From: Hydractinia symbiolongicarpus
Taxonomy: Eukaryota > Cnidaria > Hydrozoa > Anthoathecata > Hydractiniidae
Direction of reading: 5' to 3'
Assembly: GCF_029227915.1 (NCBI RefSeq)
Contig: NC_079886.1
Location: forward strand, 1,922,001 to 1,986,000
Length of the DNA: 64,000 nucleotides
This document shows positions 48,201 through 60,869 of the stretch, piece after piece. The notes beneath the pieces were generated by a model. It did not search any database, was not told the DNA's origin, and saw nothing but the letters and a program-made list of their open reading frames with translations. Positions within the stretch are counted from its first letter, which is position 1, and every line of letters begins with the position of its first letter. Both the position numbers and the translations under genes were made by a program.

Positions 48201-51129
48201 ATTGAGCGTCTCATCAAAAATAAAAATATTTTCAAAAACTACAAGTCTCATGCGTTTTAGTGGTGATAAAATAATTTAAAAAATCGTTGGGGAAATGAAT
48301 CTACTCCCTGGGTACTTTCTTTGTATACTTTTGACTCTGCGGGCCGAGTCCGGGATTTACGGGAAATCGCGGGGTTTCGTTTGCCGGCGATTAAACTTCT
48401 TTAATTTAGCGTTTCATCAAAAATGAAAACATTTTTTAAAACTACAAGTTTCATGCGTTTTAGTGGTGAAAAAATAATTTAAAAAATCGTTCGGAAAATG
48501 AGTTTACTCCCTGGGTACTTTCTTTATACACATTCGACTATACGGGCCGAGTACGGGATTTACGGGAAATCGCAGGTTTTCGTTTGCCGGCGATTAAACT
48601 TCTTTTATTTAGCGTCTCATCAAAAGTGAAAACATTTTTGAAAACTACAAGTCTCATGCGTTTTAGTGGTAAAAAAATAATTTAAAAAATCGTTCTGGAA
48701 ATGAGTTTACTCCCTGGGTACTTTCTTTGTATACTTTTGACTATACGGGCCGAGTACGGGATTTACGGGAAATCGCGCGTTTTCGTTTGCCGGCGATTAA
48801 ACTTCTTTTATTCAGCGTCTTATCAAAAATGAAAACATTTTTGAAAACTACAAGTCTCATGCGTTTTAGTGGTGAAAAAATAATTTAAAAAATCGTTCGG
48901 AAAATGAGTTTACTCCCTGGGTACTTTCTTTGTATAATTTTGACTATACGGGCCGAGTCCGGGATTTAGGGGAAATCGCGGGTTTTCGTTTGCCGGCGAA
49001 TAAACTTCATTTATTTAGCGTCTCATCAAAAATGAAAACATTTTTAAAAACTACAAGTCTCGTGCGTTTTAGTGGTGAAAAATAATTTAAAAAATCGTTC
49101 GGAAAATGAGTTTACTCCCTGGGTACTTTCTTTGTATACTTTTGACTATATGGGCCGAGTACGGGATTTACGGGAAATCGCGGGTTTTCGTTTGCCGGCG
49201 ATTAAACTTCTTTTATTCAGCGTCTCATCAAAAATGAAAATATTTTTGAAAACTACAAGTCTCATGCGTTTTAGTGAAGAAAAAATAATTTAAAAAATCG
49301 TTCGGGACATGAATTTACTCCCTGGGTACTTTCTTTGCATACTTTTGACTATACGGACCGAGTGCGGGATTTACGGGAAATCGCGGGTTTTCCTTTGCCG
49401 GCGATTAAACTTCTTTTATTTAGCGTCTTATCAAAAATGAAAACATTTTTAAAAACTACAAGTCTCATGCGTTTTAGTGGTGAAAAAATGATTTAAAAAA
49501 TCGTTCGGGAAATGAGTTTACTCCCTGGGTACTTTCTTTGTATACTTTTGACCATACGGGCCGAGTCCGGGATTTACGGGAAATCGCAGGTTTTCGTTTG
49601 CCGGCGATTAAACTTCTTTTATTTAGCGTTTCATCAAAAATGAAAACATTTTTGAAACTACAAGTGTCATGCGTTTTAGTGGTGAAAAAATAATTTAAAA
49701 AATCGTTCGGGAAATGAGTTTACTCCCTGGGTACTTTCTTTGTATAATTTTGACTATATGGGCCGAGTACGGGATTTACGGGAAATCGCGGGTTTTCGTT
49801 TGCCGGCGATTAAACTTCTTTTATTCAGCGTCTCATCAAAAATGAAAATATTTTTGAAAACTACAAGTCTCATGCGTTTTAGTGAAGAAAAAATAATTTA
49901 AAAAATCGTTCGGGAAATGAATTTACTCCCTGGGTACTTTCTTTGCATAGTTTTGACTATACGGGCCGAGTGCGGGATTTACAAGAAATCGCGGGTTTTC
50001 CTTTGCCGGCGATTAAACTTCTTTTATTTAGCGTCTTATCAAAAATGAAAACATTTTTGAAAACTACAAGTCTCATGCGTTTTAATGGTGAAAAAATGAT
50101 TTGAAAAATCGTTCTGAAAATTAGTTTACCCACAAGGTACTTTCTTTGTATACATTCGACTATAGGGGCAAAGCCCGGAATTTACAGGAAATCGCGGGTT
50201 TTCGTTTGCCGGCGATTAAACTTCTTTTATTCAGCGTCTCATCAAAAATGAAAATATTTTTGAAAACTACAAGTCTCATCCGTTTTAGTGGTGAAAAAAT
50301 AATTTAAAAAATCATTCGGGAAATCAGTTTACTCCCTGGGTACTTTTTTTGTATACTTTTGACTATACGGGCCGAGTACGGGATTTACGGGAAAGCGCGG
50401 GTTTTCGTTTGCCGGCGATTAAACTTCTTTTATTCAGCGTCTCATCAAAAATGAAAATATTTTTGAAAACTACAAGTCTCATGCGTTTTAGTGGTGAAAA
50501 AATAATTTAAAAAATCGTTCGGGAAATGAATTTACTCCCTGGGTACTTTCTTTGTATACTTTTGACTCTGCGGGCCGAGTCCGGGATTTACGGGAAATCG
50601 CGGGTTTTCGTTTGCCGGCGATTAAACTTCTTTAATTTAGCGCTTCATTAAAAGTGAAAACATTTTTAAAAACTACAAGTCTCATGCGTTTTAGTGGTAA
50701 AAAAATAATTTAAAAAATCGTTCGGGAAATGAGTTTACTCCCTGGGTACTTTCTTTGTATACTTTGACTATACAGGCCGAGTACGGGATTTACGGGAAAT
50801 CGCGCGTTTTCGTTTGCCGGTGATTAAACTTCTTTTATTAAGCGTCTCATCAAAAATAAAAACATTTTTGAAAACTACAAGTCTCATGCGTTTTAGTGGT
50901 GAAAAAATAATTTAAAAAATCGTTCGGGAAATGAGTTTACCCCCTGGGTACTTTCTTTGTATACTTTTGACTATATCGGCCGAGTACGGTATTTACGGGA
51001 AATCGCGGGTTTTCGTTTGCCGGCGATTAAACTTCTTTTATTCAGCGTCTCATCAAAAATGAAAATATTTTTGAAAACTACAAGTCTCATGCGTTTTAGT
51101 GAAGAAAAAATAATTTAAAAAATCGTTCA
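45248..51129 (+). repeat. Mosaic of right-arm types without a clear HOR
   Basis: The approximate order is e-f-h-i-c-d-m-b-c-d-m-e-f-c-d-g-h-i-b-c-d-a-b/c-d-e-f-g/h-i-c. Short words such as c-d-m, b-c-d, d-e-f and h-i recur, but no block of five or more is tandemly duplicated. Fusion monomers are present at about 49710 (b leader into c body) and 50522 (g body switching to h at cttcattaaaagtg). Single-base deletions occur near 46860, 49660 and 50760. Confidence 0.65.
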
Positions 51130-52347
51130 GGAAATGAATTTACTCCCTGGGTACTTTCTTTGCATAGTTTTGACTATACGGGCCGAGTGCGGGATTTACG
51201 GGAAATCGCGGGTTTTCCTTTGCCGGCGATTAAACTTCTTTTATTTAGTGTCTTATCAAAAATGAAAACATTTTTGAAAACTACAAGTCTCATGCGTTTT
51301 AGTGGTGAAAAAATGATTTGAAAAATCGTTCTGAAAATGAGTTTACCCACAAGGTACTTTCTTTGTATACATTCGACTATAGGGGCCAAGCCCGGGATTT
51401 ACAGGAAATCGCGGGTTTTCGTTTGCCGGCGATTAAACTTCTTTTATTCAGCGTCTCATCAAAAATGAAAATATTTTTGAAAACTACAAGTCTCATCCGT
51501 TTTAGTGGTGAAAAAATAATTTAAAAAATCATTCGGGAAATCAGTTTACTCCCTGGGTACTTTTTTTGTATACTTTTGACTATACGGGCCGAGTAAGGGA
51601 TTTACGGGAAAGCGCGGGTTTTCGTTTGCCGGCGATTAAACTTCTTTTATTCAGCGTCTCATCAAAAATGAAAATATTTTTGAAAACTACAAGTCTCATG
51701 CGTTTTAGTGGTGAAAAAATAATTTAAAAAATCGTTCGGGAAATGAATTTACTCCCTGGGTACTTTCTTTGTATACTTTTGACTCTGCGGGCCGAGTCCG
51801 GGATTTACGGGAAATCGCGGGTTTTCGTTTGCCGGCGATTAAACTTCTTTAATTTAGCGCTTCATCAAAAATGAAAACATTTTTTAAAACTACAAGTCTC
51901 ATGCGTTTTAGTGGTGAAAAAATAATTTAAAAAATCGTTCGGGAAATGAGTTTACTCCCTGGGTACTTTCTTTATACACATTCGACTATACGGGCCGAGT
52001 ACGGGATTTACGGGAAATCGCAGGTTTTCGTTTGCCGGCGATTAAACTTCTTTTATTTAGCGTCTCATTAAAAGTGAAAACATTTTTGAAAACTACCAGT
52101 CTCATGCGTTTTAGTGGTAAAAAAATAATTTAAAAAATCGTTCGGGAAATGAGTTTACTCCCTGGGTACTTTCTTTGTATACTTTTGACTATACAGGCCG
52201 AGTACGGGATTTACGGGAAATCGCGCGTTTTCGTTTGCCGGTGATTAAACTTCTTTTATTTAGCGTCTCATCAAAAATAAAAACATTTTTGAAAACTACA
52301 AGTCTCATGCGTTTTAGTGGTGAAAAAATAATTTAAAAAATCGTTCG
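51130..52347 (+). repeat. Cassette d-e-f-g-h-i, occurrence 3
   Basis: The order is the same as at 31248, but the copy has drifted: caggaaatg and tttagtgtcttatc in d, gagtaaggg with ttcagcg in f, and actaccagtc in h. Its divergence from the 13-mer copies is clearly greater than between those copies, so it is an older relative. Confidence 0.8.
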
Positions 52348-52956
52348 GGAAATTAGTTTACTCCCTGGGTACTTACTTTATATACTTTTGACTATACCGG
52401 CCGAGTACCGGATTTACAGGAAATCGCGGGTTTTCGTTTGCCGGCGATTAAACTTCTTTAATTTAGCGCTTCATCAAAATTGAAAACATTTTTGAAAACT
52501 ACCAGTCTCATGCGTTTTAGTGGTAAAAAAATAATTTAAAAAATCGTTCGGGAAATGAGTTTACTCCCTGGGTCCTTCATTTGTATACTTTTGACTATAC
52601 AGGCCGAGTACGGGATTTACGGGAAATCGCGCGTTTTCGTTTGCCGGTGATTAAACATCTTTTATTTAGCGTCTCATCAAAAATAAAAACATTTTTGAAA
52701 AATACAAGTCTCATGCGTTTTAGTGGTGAAAAAATAATTTAAAAAATCGTTCGGGAAATTAGTTTACTCCCTGGGTACTTTCTTTATATACTTTTGACTA
52801 TACCGGCCGAGTACCGGATTTATAGGAAATCGTGGGTTTTCGTTTGCCGGCGATTAAACTTCTTTTATTCAGCGTCTTATCAAAAATGAAAACATTTTTG
52901 AAAACTACAAGTCTCATGCGTTTTAGTGGTGAAAAAATAATTTAAAAAATCGTTTG
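52145..52956 (+). repeat. Tandem 2-mer i-m (two 406-bp copies)
   Basis: i and m at 52145 and 52348 repeat at 52551 and 52754. Both m copies start gggaaattag and carry accggccgagtaccgg. The first m switches after its core into a g/h ending (ctttaatttagcgcttc, then ggtaaaaaaat), so it is a hybrid. The i copies share tacaggcc and ccggtgatt; the second has ggtccttcatttg. Confidence 0.75.
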
Positions 52957-53159
52957 GGAAATAAGTTTACTCCCTGGGTACTTTCTTTGTATACTTTTGA
53001 CCATACGGGGCGAGTCCGGGATTTACGGGAAATCGCGGGTTTTCGTTTGCCGGCGATTAAACTTCTTTTATTTAGCGTTTCATCAAAAATGAAAACATTT
53101 TTGAAAACTACAAGTGTCATGCGTTTTAGTGGTGAAAAAATAATTTAAAAAATCGTTCG

Positions 53160-54781
53160 GGAAATGAGTTTCTCCCTGGGTACTCTCTTTGTATAATTTT
53201 GACTATACGGGCCGAGTCCGGGATTTAGGGGAAATCGCGGGTTTTCGTTTGCCGGCGAATAAACTTCATTTATTTAGCGTCTCATCAAAAATGAAAACAT
53301 TTTTAAAAACTACAAGTCTCATGCGTTTTAGTGGTGAAAAAATAATTTAAAAAATCGTTCGGGAAATGAATTTACTTCCTGGGTACTTTCTTTGTATACT
53401 TTTGACTATACGGGCCGAGTCCGGGATTTACGGGAAATCGCGGGTTTTCGTTTGCCGGCGATTAAATTTTTTTATTCAGGGTCTCATCAAAAATGAAAAC
53501 ATTTTTGAAAACTACAAGTCTCATGCGTTTTAGTGGTGAAAAAATAATTTAAAAAATCGTTCGGGAAATGAGTTTACTCCCTGGGTACTCTCTTTGTATA
53601 CTTTTGATTATACTGGTCGTGTCCGGGATTTACGGGATATCGTGGGTTTTCGTTTGCCGGCGATTAAACTTGTTTTATTTAGCGTCTCATCAAAAATGAA
53701 AATATTGTTGAAAACTACAAGTCTCATGCGTTTTAGTGGTGAAAAAATAATTTGAAAAATCGTTCTGAAAATGAGTTTACCCACAAGGTACTTTCTTTGT
53801 ATACATTCGACTATAGGGGCCAAGCCCGGGATTTACAGGAAATCGCGGGTTTTCGTTTGCCGGCGATTAAACTTCTTTTACTCAGCGGCGCATCAAAAAT
53901 GAAAATATTTTTAAAAACTACAAGTCTCATCCGTTTTAGTGGTGAAAAAATAATTTAAAAAATTCTTCGGGAAATGAGTTTACTCCCTGGGTACTTTCTT
54001 TGTATAATTTTGACTATACGGGCCGAGTGCGGGATTTACGGGAAATCGCGGGTTTTCGTTTGCCGGCGAATAAACTTCATTTATTTAGCGTCTTATCAAA
54101 AATGAAAACATTTTTAAAAACTACAAGTCTCATGCGTTTTAGTGGTGAAAAAATAATTTAAAAAATCGTTCGGGAAATGAGTTTACTTCCTGGGTACTTT
54201 CTTTGTATACTTTTGACTATACGGGCCGAGTCCGTGATTTACGGGAAATCGCGGGTTTTCGTTAGCCGGCGAATAAACTTTTTTTACTCAGCGTCTCATC
54301 AAAAATGAAAACATTTTTGAAAACTACAAGTCTCATGCGTTTTAGTGGTGAAAAAATAATTTAAAAAATCGTTCGGGAAATGAGTTTAATCCCTGGGTAC
54401 TCTCTTTGTATACTTTTGATTATATGGGTCGTGTCCGGGATTTACGGGAAATCGTGGGTTTTCGTTTGCCGGCGATTAAACTTGTTTTATTTAGCGTCTC
54501 ATCAAAAATGAAAATATTGTTGAAAACTACAAGTCTCATGGGTTTTAGTGGTGAAAATATAATTTGAAAAATCGTTCTGAAAATGAGTTTACCCACAAGG
54601 TACTTTCTTTGTATACATTCGACTATAGGGGCCAAGCCCGGGATTTACAGGAAATCGCGGGTTTTCGTTTGCCGGCAATTAAACTTCTTTTATTCAGCGT
54701 CTCATCAAAAATGAAAATATTTTTGAAAACTACAAGTCTCATCCGTTTTAGTGGTGAAAAATTAATTTAAAAAATCATTCG
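53160..54781 (+). repeat. Tandem 4-mer b-q-p-e (two copies)
   Basis: Copies span 53160-53969 and 53970-54781. The p monomers carry the left-arm marks gattatactgg or gattatatgg with gtcgtgtccggg, cttgttttattt and attgttg, and each is followed by e through aataatttgaaaaatcg and ttctgaaaatgag. The two copies differ at many sites, for example gatttagggg against gatttacggg in b. The same order returns at 61478-62289. Confidence 0.8.
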
Positions 54782-56403
54782 GGAAATCAGTTTACTCCCT
54801 GGGTACTTTTTTTGTATACTTTTGACTATACGGGCCGAGTACGGGATTTACGGGAAAGCGCGGGTTTTCGTTTGCCGGCGATTAAACTTCTTTTATTCAG
54901 CGTCTCATCAAAAATGAAAATATTTTTGAAAACTACAAGTCTCATGCGTTTTAGTGGTGAAAAAATAATTTAAAAAATCGTTCGGGAAATGAATTTACTC
55001 CCTGGGTACTTTCTTTGTATACTTTTGACTCTGCGGGCCGAGTCCGGGATTTACGGGAAATCGCGGGTTTTCGTTTGCCGGCGATTAAACTTCTTTAATT
55101 TAGCGTTTCATCAAAAATGAAAACATTTTTTAAAACTACAAGTCTCATGCGTTTTAGTGGTGAAAAAATAATTTAAAAAATCGTTCGGGAAATGAGTTTA
55201 CTCCCTGGGTACTTTTTTATACACATTCGACTATACGGGCCGAGTACGGGATTTACGGGAAATCTCAGGTTTTCGTTTGCCGGCGATTAAACTTCTTTTA
55301 TTTAGCGTCTCATCAAAAGTGAAAACATTTTTGAAAACTACAAGTCTCATGCGTTTTAGTGGTAAAAAAATAATTTAAAAAATCGTTCCGGAAATGAGTT
55401 TACTCCCTGGGTACTTTCTTTGTATACTTTTGACTATACGGGCCGAGTACGGGATTTACGGGAAATCGTGGGTTTTCGTTTGCCGGCGATTAAACTTCTT
55501 TTATTCAGCGTCTCATCAAAAATGAAAATATTTTTGAAAACTACAAGTCTCATGCGTTTTAGTGAAGAAAAAATAATTTAAAAAATCGTTCGGGAAATGA
55601 ATTTACTCCCTGGGTACTTTCTTTGCATACTTTTGACTATACGGGACGAGTGCGGGATTTACGGTAAATCGCGGGTTTTCCTTTGCCGGCGATTAAACTT
55701 CTTTTATTTAGCGTCTTATCAAAAATGAAAACATTTTTGAAAACTACAAGTCTCATGCGTTTTAGTGGTGAAAAAATGATTTGAAAAATCGTTCTGAAAA
55801 TGAGTTTACTCCCTGGGTACTTTCTTTATATACTTTTGACTATACCGGCCGAGTACCGGATTTACGGGAAATCGCGAGTTTTCGTTTGCCGGCGATTAAA
55901 CTTCTTTTATTCAGCGTCTTATCAAAAATGAAAACATTATTGAAAACTACAAGTCTCATGCGTTTTAGTGGTGAAAAAATAATTTAAAAAATCGTTCGGG
56001 AAATGAGTTTAATCCCTGGGTACTTTCTTTGTATAATTTTGACTATACGGGCCGAGTCCGGGATTTAGGGGAAATAGCGGGTTTTCGTTTGCCGGCGAAT
56101 AAACTTCATTTATTTAGCGTCTCATCAAAAATGAAAACATTTTTAAAAACTACAAGTCTCGTGCGTTTTAGTGGTGAAAAATAATTTAAAAAATCGTTCG
56201 GGAAATGAGTTTACTCCCTGGGTACTTTCTTTGTATACTTTTGACTATATGGGCCGAGTACGGGATTTACGGGAAATCGCGGGTTTTCGTTTGCCGGCGA
56301 TTAAACTTCTTTTATTCAGCGTCTCATCAAAAATGAAAATATTTTTGAAAACTACAAGTCTCATGCGTTTTAGTGAAGAAAAAATAATTTAAAAAATCGT
56401 TCG
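54782..56403 (+). repeat. f-g-h-i-d-m-b-c run
   Basis: Starts are near 54782, 54985, 55188, 55389, 55592, 55795, 55998 and 56200. The h has gtacttttttatacac, two bases shorter than the usual leader, and the fourth monomer has an i position with c-like ending (gtgggttttcg, agtgaagaa). No tandem duplication is seen in this stretch. Confidence 0.6.
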
Positions 56404-57621
56404 GGAAATGAATTTACTCCCTGGGTACTTTCTTTGCATAGTTTTGACTATACGGGCCGAGTGCGGGATTTACGGGAAATCGCGGGTTTTCCTTTGCCGG
56501 CGATTAAACTTCTTTTATTTAGCGTCTTATCAAAAATGAAAACATTTTTGAAAACTACAAGTCTCATGCGTTTTAGTGGTGAAAAAATGATTTGAAAAAT
56601 CGTTCTGAAAATGAGTTTACCCACAAGGTACTTTCTTTGTATACATTCGACTATAGGGGCCAAGCCCGGGATTTACAGGAAATCGCGGGTTTTCGTTTGC
56701 CGGCGATTAAACTTCTTTTATTCAGCGTCTCATCAAAAATGAAAATATTTTTGAAAACTACAAGTCTCACCCGTTTTAGTGGTGAAAAAATAATTTAAAA
56801 AATCATTCGGGAAATCAGTTTACTCCCTGGGTACTTTTTTTGTATACTTTTGACTTTACGGGCCGAGAACGGGATTTACGGGAAAGCGTGGGTTTTCGTT
56901 TGCCGGCGATTAAACTTCTTTTATTCAGCGTCTAATCAAAAATGAAAATATTTTTGAAAACTACAAGTCTCATGCGTTTTAGTGGTGAAAAAATAATTTA
57001 AAAAATCGTTCGGGAAATGAATTTACTCCCTGGGTACTTTCTTTGTATAGTTTTGACTCTGCGGGCCGAGTCCGGGATTTACGGGAAATCGCGGGTTTTC
57101 GTTTGCCGGCGATTAAACTTCTTTAATTTAGCGCTTCATCAAAAATGAAAACATTTTTTAAAACTACAAGTCTCATGCGTTTTAGTGGTGAAAAAATAAT
57201 TTAAAAAATCGTTCGGGAAATGAGTTTACTCCCTGGGTACTTTCTTTATACACATTCGACTATACGGGCCGAGTACGGGATTTACGGGAAATCGCAGGTT
57301 TTCGTTTGCCGGCGATTAAACTTCTTTTATTTAGCGTCTCATTAAAAGTGAAAACATTTTTGAAAACTACAAGTCTCGTGCGTTTTAGTGGTAAAAAAAT
57401 AATTTAAAAAATCGTTCGGGAAATGAGTTTACTCCCTGGGTACTTTCTTTGTATACTTTTGACTATACAGGCCGAGTACGGGATTTACGGCAAATCGCGC
57501 GTTTTCGTTTGCCGGTGATTAAACTTCTTTTATTTAGCGTCTCATCAAAAATAAAAACATTTTTGAAAACTACAAGTCTCATGCGTTTTAGTGGTGAAAA
57601 AATAATTTAAAAAATCGTTCA
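56404..57621 (+). repeat. Cassette d-e-f-g-h-i, occurrence 4
   Basis: The order matches 31248, 33886 and 51130. Local changes include tctcacccg in e, gactttacggg with gagaacggg in f, gtatagttttgactctg in g, and tctcgtgcg in h. The i carries acggcaaatc. It leads into the n-m-a-b domain. Confidence 0.8.
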
Positions 57622-59448
57622 GGAAATGAGTTTACTCCCTGGGTACTTTCTTTGTATACTTTTGACTATACAGGACGAGTACGGGATTTACGGGAAATCG
57701 CGTGTTTTCGTTTGCCGGCGATTAAACTTCTTTTATTTAGCGTCTCATCAAAATTAAAAACATTTTTGAAAACTACAAGTCTCATGCGTTTTAGTGGTGA
57801 AAAAATAATTTAAAAAATCGTTCGGGAAATTAGTTTACTCCCTGGGTACTTTCTTTATATACTTTTGACTATACCGGCCGAGTACCGGATTTACGGGAAA
57901 TCGCGGGTTTTCGTTTGCCGGCGATTAAACTTCTTTTATTCAGCGTCTTATCAAAAATGAAAACATTTTTGAAAACTACAAGTCTCATGCGTTTTAGTGG
58001 TGAAAAAATAATTTAAAAAATCGTTCGGGAAATAAGTTTACTTCCTGGGTACTTTCTTTGTATACTTTTGACCATACGGGCCGAGTCCGGGATTTACGGG
58101 AAATCGCGGGTTTTCGTTTGCCGGCGATTAAACTTCTTTTATTTAGCGTTTCATCAAAAATGAAAACATTTTTGAAAACTACAAGTATCATGCGTTTTAG
58201 TGGTGAAAAAATAATTTAAAAAATCGTTCGGGAAATGAGTTTACTCCCTGGGTACTCTCTTTGTATAATTTTGACTACACGGGCCGAGTCCGGGATTAAG
58301 GGGAAATCGCGGGTTTTCGTTTCCCGGCGAATAAACTTCATTTATTTAGCGTCTCATCAAAAATGAAAACATTTTTAAAAACTACAAGTCTCATGCGTTT
58401 TAGTGGTGAAAAAATAATTTAAAAAATCGTTCGGGAAATGAGTTTACTCCCTGGGTGCTCTCTTTGTATACTTTTGATTACACGGGTCGTGTCCGGGATT
58501 TACGGGAAATCGCGGGTTTTCGATTGCCGGCGATTAAACTTGTTTTATTTAGCGTCTCATCAAAAATGAAAATATTGTTGAAAGCTACAAGTCTCATGCG
58601 TTTTAGTGGTAAAAAAATAATTTAAAAAATCGTTCGGGAAATGAGTTCACTCCCTGGGTACTTTCTTTGTATACTTTTGACTATACAGGCCGAGTACGGG
58701 ATTTACGGTAAATCGCGCGTTTTCGTTTGCCGGTGATTAAACTTCTTTTATTTAGCGTCTCATCAAAAATAAAAACATTTTTGAAAACTACAAGTCTCAT
58801 GCGTTTTAGTGGTGAAAAAATAATTTAAAAAATCGTTCGGGAAATGAGTTTACTCCCTGGGTACTCTCTTTGTATAATTTTGACTACACGGGCCGAGTCC
58901 GGGATTAAGGGGAAATCGCGGGTTTTCGTTTCCCGGCGAATAAACTTCATTTATTTAGCGTCTCATCAAAAATGAAAACATTTTTAAAAACTACAAGTCT
59001 CATGCGTTTTAGTGGTGAAAAAATAATTTAAAAAATCGTTCGGGAAATGAGTTTACTCCCTGGGTGCTCTCTTTGTATACTTTTGATTATACGGGTCGTG
59101 TCCGGGATTTACGGGAAATCGCGGGTTTTCGATTGCCGGCGATTAAACTTGTTTTATTTAGCGTCTCATCAAAAATGAAAATATTGTTGAAAACTACAAG
59201 TCTCATGCGTTTTAGTGGTAAAAAAATAATTTAAAAAATCGTTCGGGAAATGAGTTTACTCCCTGGGTACTTTCTTTGTATACTTTTGACTATACAGGCC
59301 GAGTACGGGATTTACGGTAAATCGCGCGTTTTCGTTTGCCGGTGATTAAACTTCTTTTATTTAGCGTCTCATCAAAAATAAAAACATTTTTGAAAACTAC
59401 AAGTCTCATGCGTTTTAGTGGTGAAAAAATAATTTAAAAAATCGTTCA
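57622..59448 (+). repeat. 9-mer HOR n-m-a-b-p-i-b-p-i
   Basis: The unit is 1827 bp, exactly nine monomers. Private marks are caggaaatgag and tacaggacgag with cgtgttttcg in n, gggaaattag in m, gggaaataag with ttcctggg and gtatcatg in a, gattaagggg with ttcccggcg in b, and gtgctctc with cgattgccgg in p. It contains an internal tandem trio b-p-i (58231-58839 and 58840-59448). The next unit lacks that second trio. Confidence 0.87.
58231..59448 (+). repeat. Nested tandem 3-mer b-p-i (two 609-bp copies)
   Basis: Copies are 58231-58839 and 58840-59448. Differences noticed are gattacacggg against gattatacggg and gaaagctac against gaaaactac in p, and gagttcactcc against gagtttactcc in i. The remaining private marks agree, including acggtaaatc in both i copies. 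This duplication accounts for the extra length of the surrounding 9-mer. Confidence 0.88.
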
Positions 59449-60869
59449 GGAAATGAGTTTACTCCCTGGGTACTTTCTTTGTATACTTTTGACTATACAG
59501 GACGAGTACGGGATTTACGGGAAATCGCGTGTTTTCGTTTGCCGGCGATTAAACTTCTTTTTTTTAGCGTCTCATCAAAATTAAAAACATTTTTGAAAAC
59601 TACAAGTCTCATGCGTTTTAGTGGTGAAAAAATAATTTAAAAAATCGTTCGGGAAATTAGTTTACTCCCTGGGTACTTTCTTTATATACTTTTGACTATA
59701 CCGGCCGAGTACCGGATTTACGGGAAATCGCGGGTTTTCGTTTGCCGGCGATTAAACTTCTTTTATTCAGCGTCTTATCAAAAATGAAAACATTTTTGAA
59801 AACTACAAGTCTCATGCGTTTTAGTGGTGAAAAAATAATTTAAAAAATCGTTCGGGAAATAAGTTTACTTCCTTGGTACTTTCTTTGTATACTTTTGACC
59901 ATACGGGCCGAGTCCGGGATTTACGGGAAATCGCGGGTTTTCGTTTGCCGGCGATTAAACTTCTTTTATTTAGCGTTTCATCAAAAATGAAAACATTTTT
60001 GAAAACTACAAGTATCATGCGTTTTAGTGGTGAAAAAATAATTTAAAAAATCGTTCGGGAAATGAGTTTACTCCCTGGGTACTCTCTTTGTATTATTTTG
60101 ACTACACGGGCCGAGTCCGGGATTAAGGGGAAATCGCGGGTTTTCGTTTCCCGGCGAATAAACTTCATTTATTTAGCGTCTCATCAAAAATGAAAACATT
60201 TTTAAAAACTACAAGTCTCATGCGTTTTAGTGGTGAAAAAATAATTTAAAAAATCGTTCGGGACATGAGTTTACTCCCTGGGTACTTTCTTTGTATACTT
60301 TTGACTATACGGGCCGAGTCCGGGATATACGGGAAATCGCGGGTTTTCGTTTGCCGGCGATTAAACTTTTTTTATTCAGCGTCTTATCAAAAATAAAAAC
60401 ATTTTTGAAAACTACAAGTCTCATGCGTTTTAGTGGTGAAAAAATAATTTAAAAAATCGTTCGGGAAATGAGTTTACTCCCTGGGTGCTCTCTTTGTATA
60501 CTTTTGATTATACGGGTCGTGTCCGGGATTTACGGGAAATCGCGGGTTTTCGATTGCCGGCGATTAAACTTGTTTTATTTAGCGTCTCATCAAAAATGAA
60601 AATATTGTTGAAAACTACAAGTCTCATGCGTTTTAGTGGTAAAAAAATAATTTAAAAAATCGTTCGGGAAATGAGTTTACTCCCTGGGTACTTTCTTTGT
60701 ATACTTTTGACTATACAGGCTGAGTACGGGATTTACGGCAAATCGCGCGTTTTCGTTTGCCGGTGATTAAACTTCTTTTATTTAGCGTCTCATCAAAAAT
60801 AAAAACATTTTTGAAAACTACAAGTCTCATGCGTTTTAGTGGTGAAAAAATAATTTAAAAAATCGTTCA
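59449..60869 (+). repeat. 7-mer HOR n-m-a-b-q-p-i
   Basis: The unit is 1421 bp, exactly seven monomers. It repeats the n-m-a-b start of the 9-mer, then has q (gggacatgag, gggatatacgg, aactttttttattc) inserted before p-i. Local changes are tttttttagcg in n, ttccttggtac in a, tattattttg in b, and aggctgagtac in i. Confidence 0.87.
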
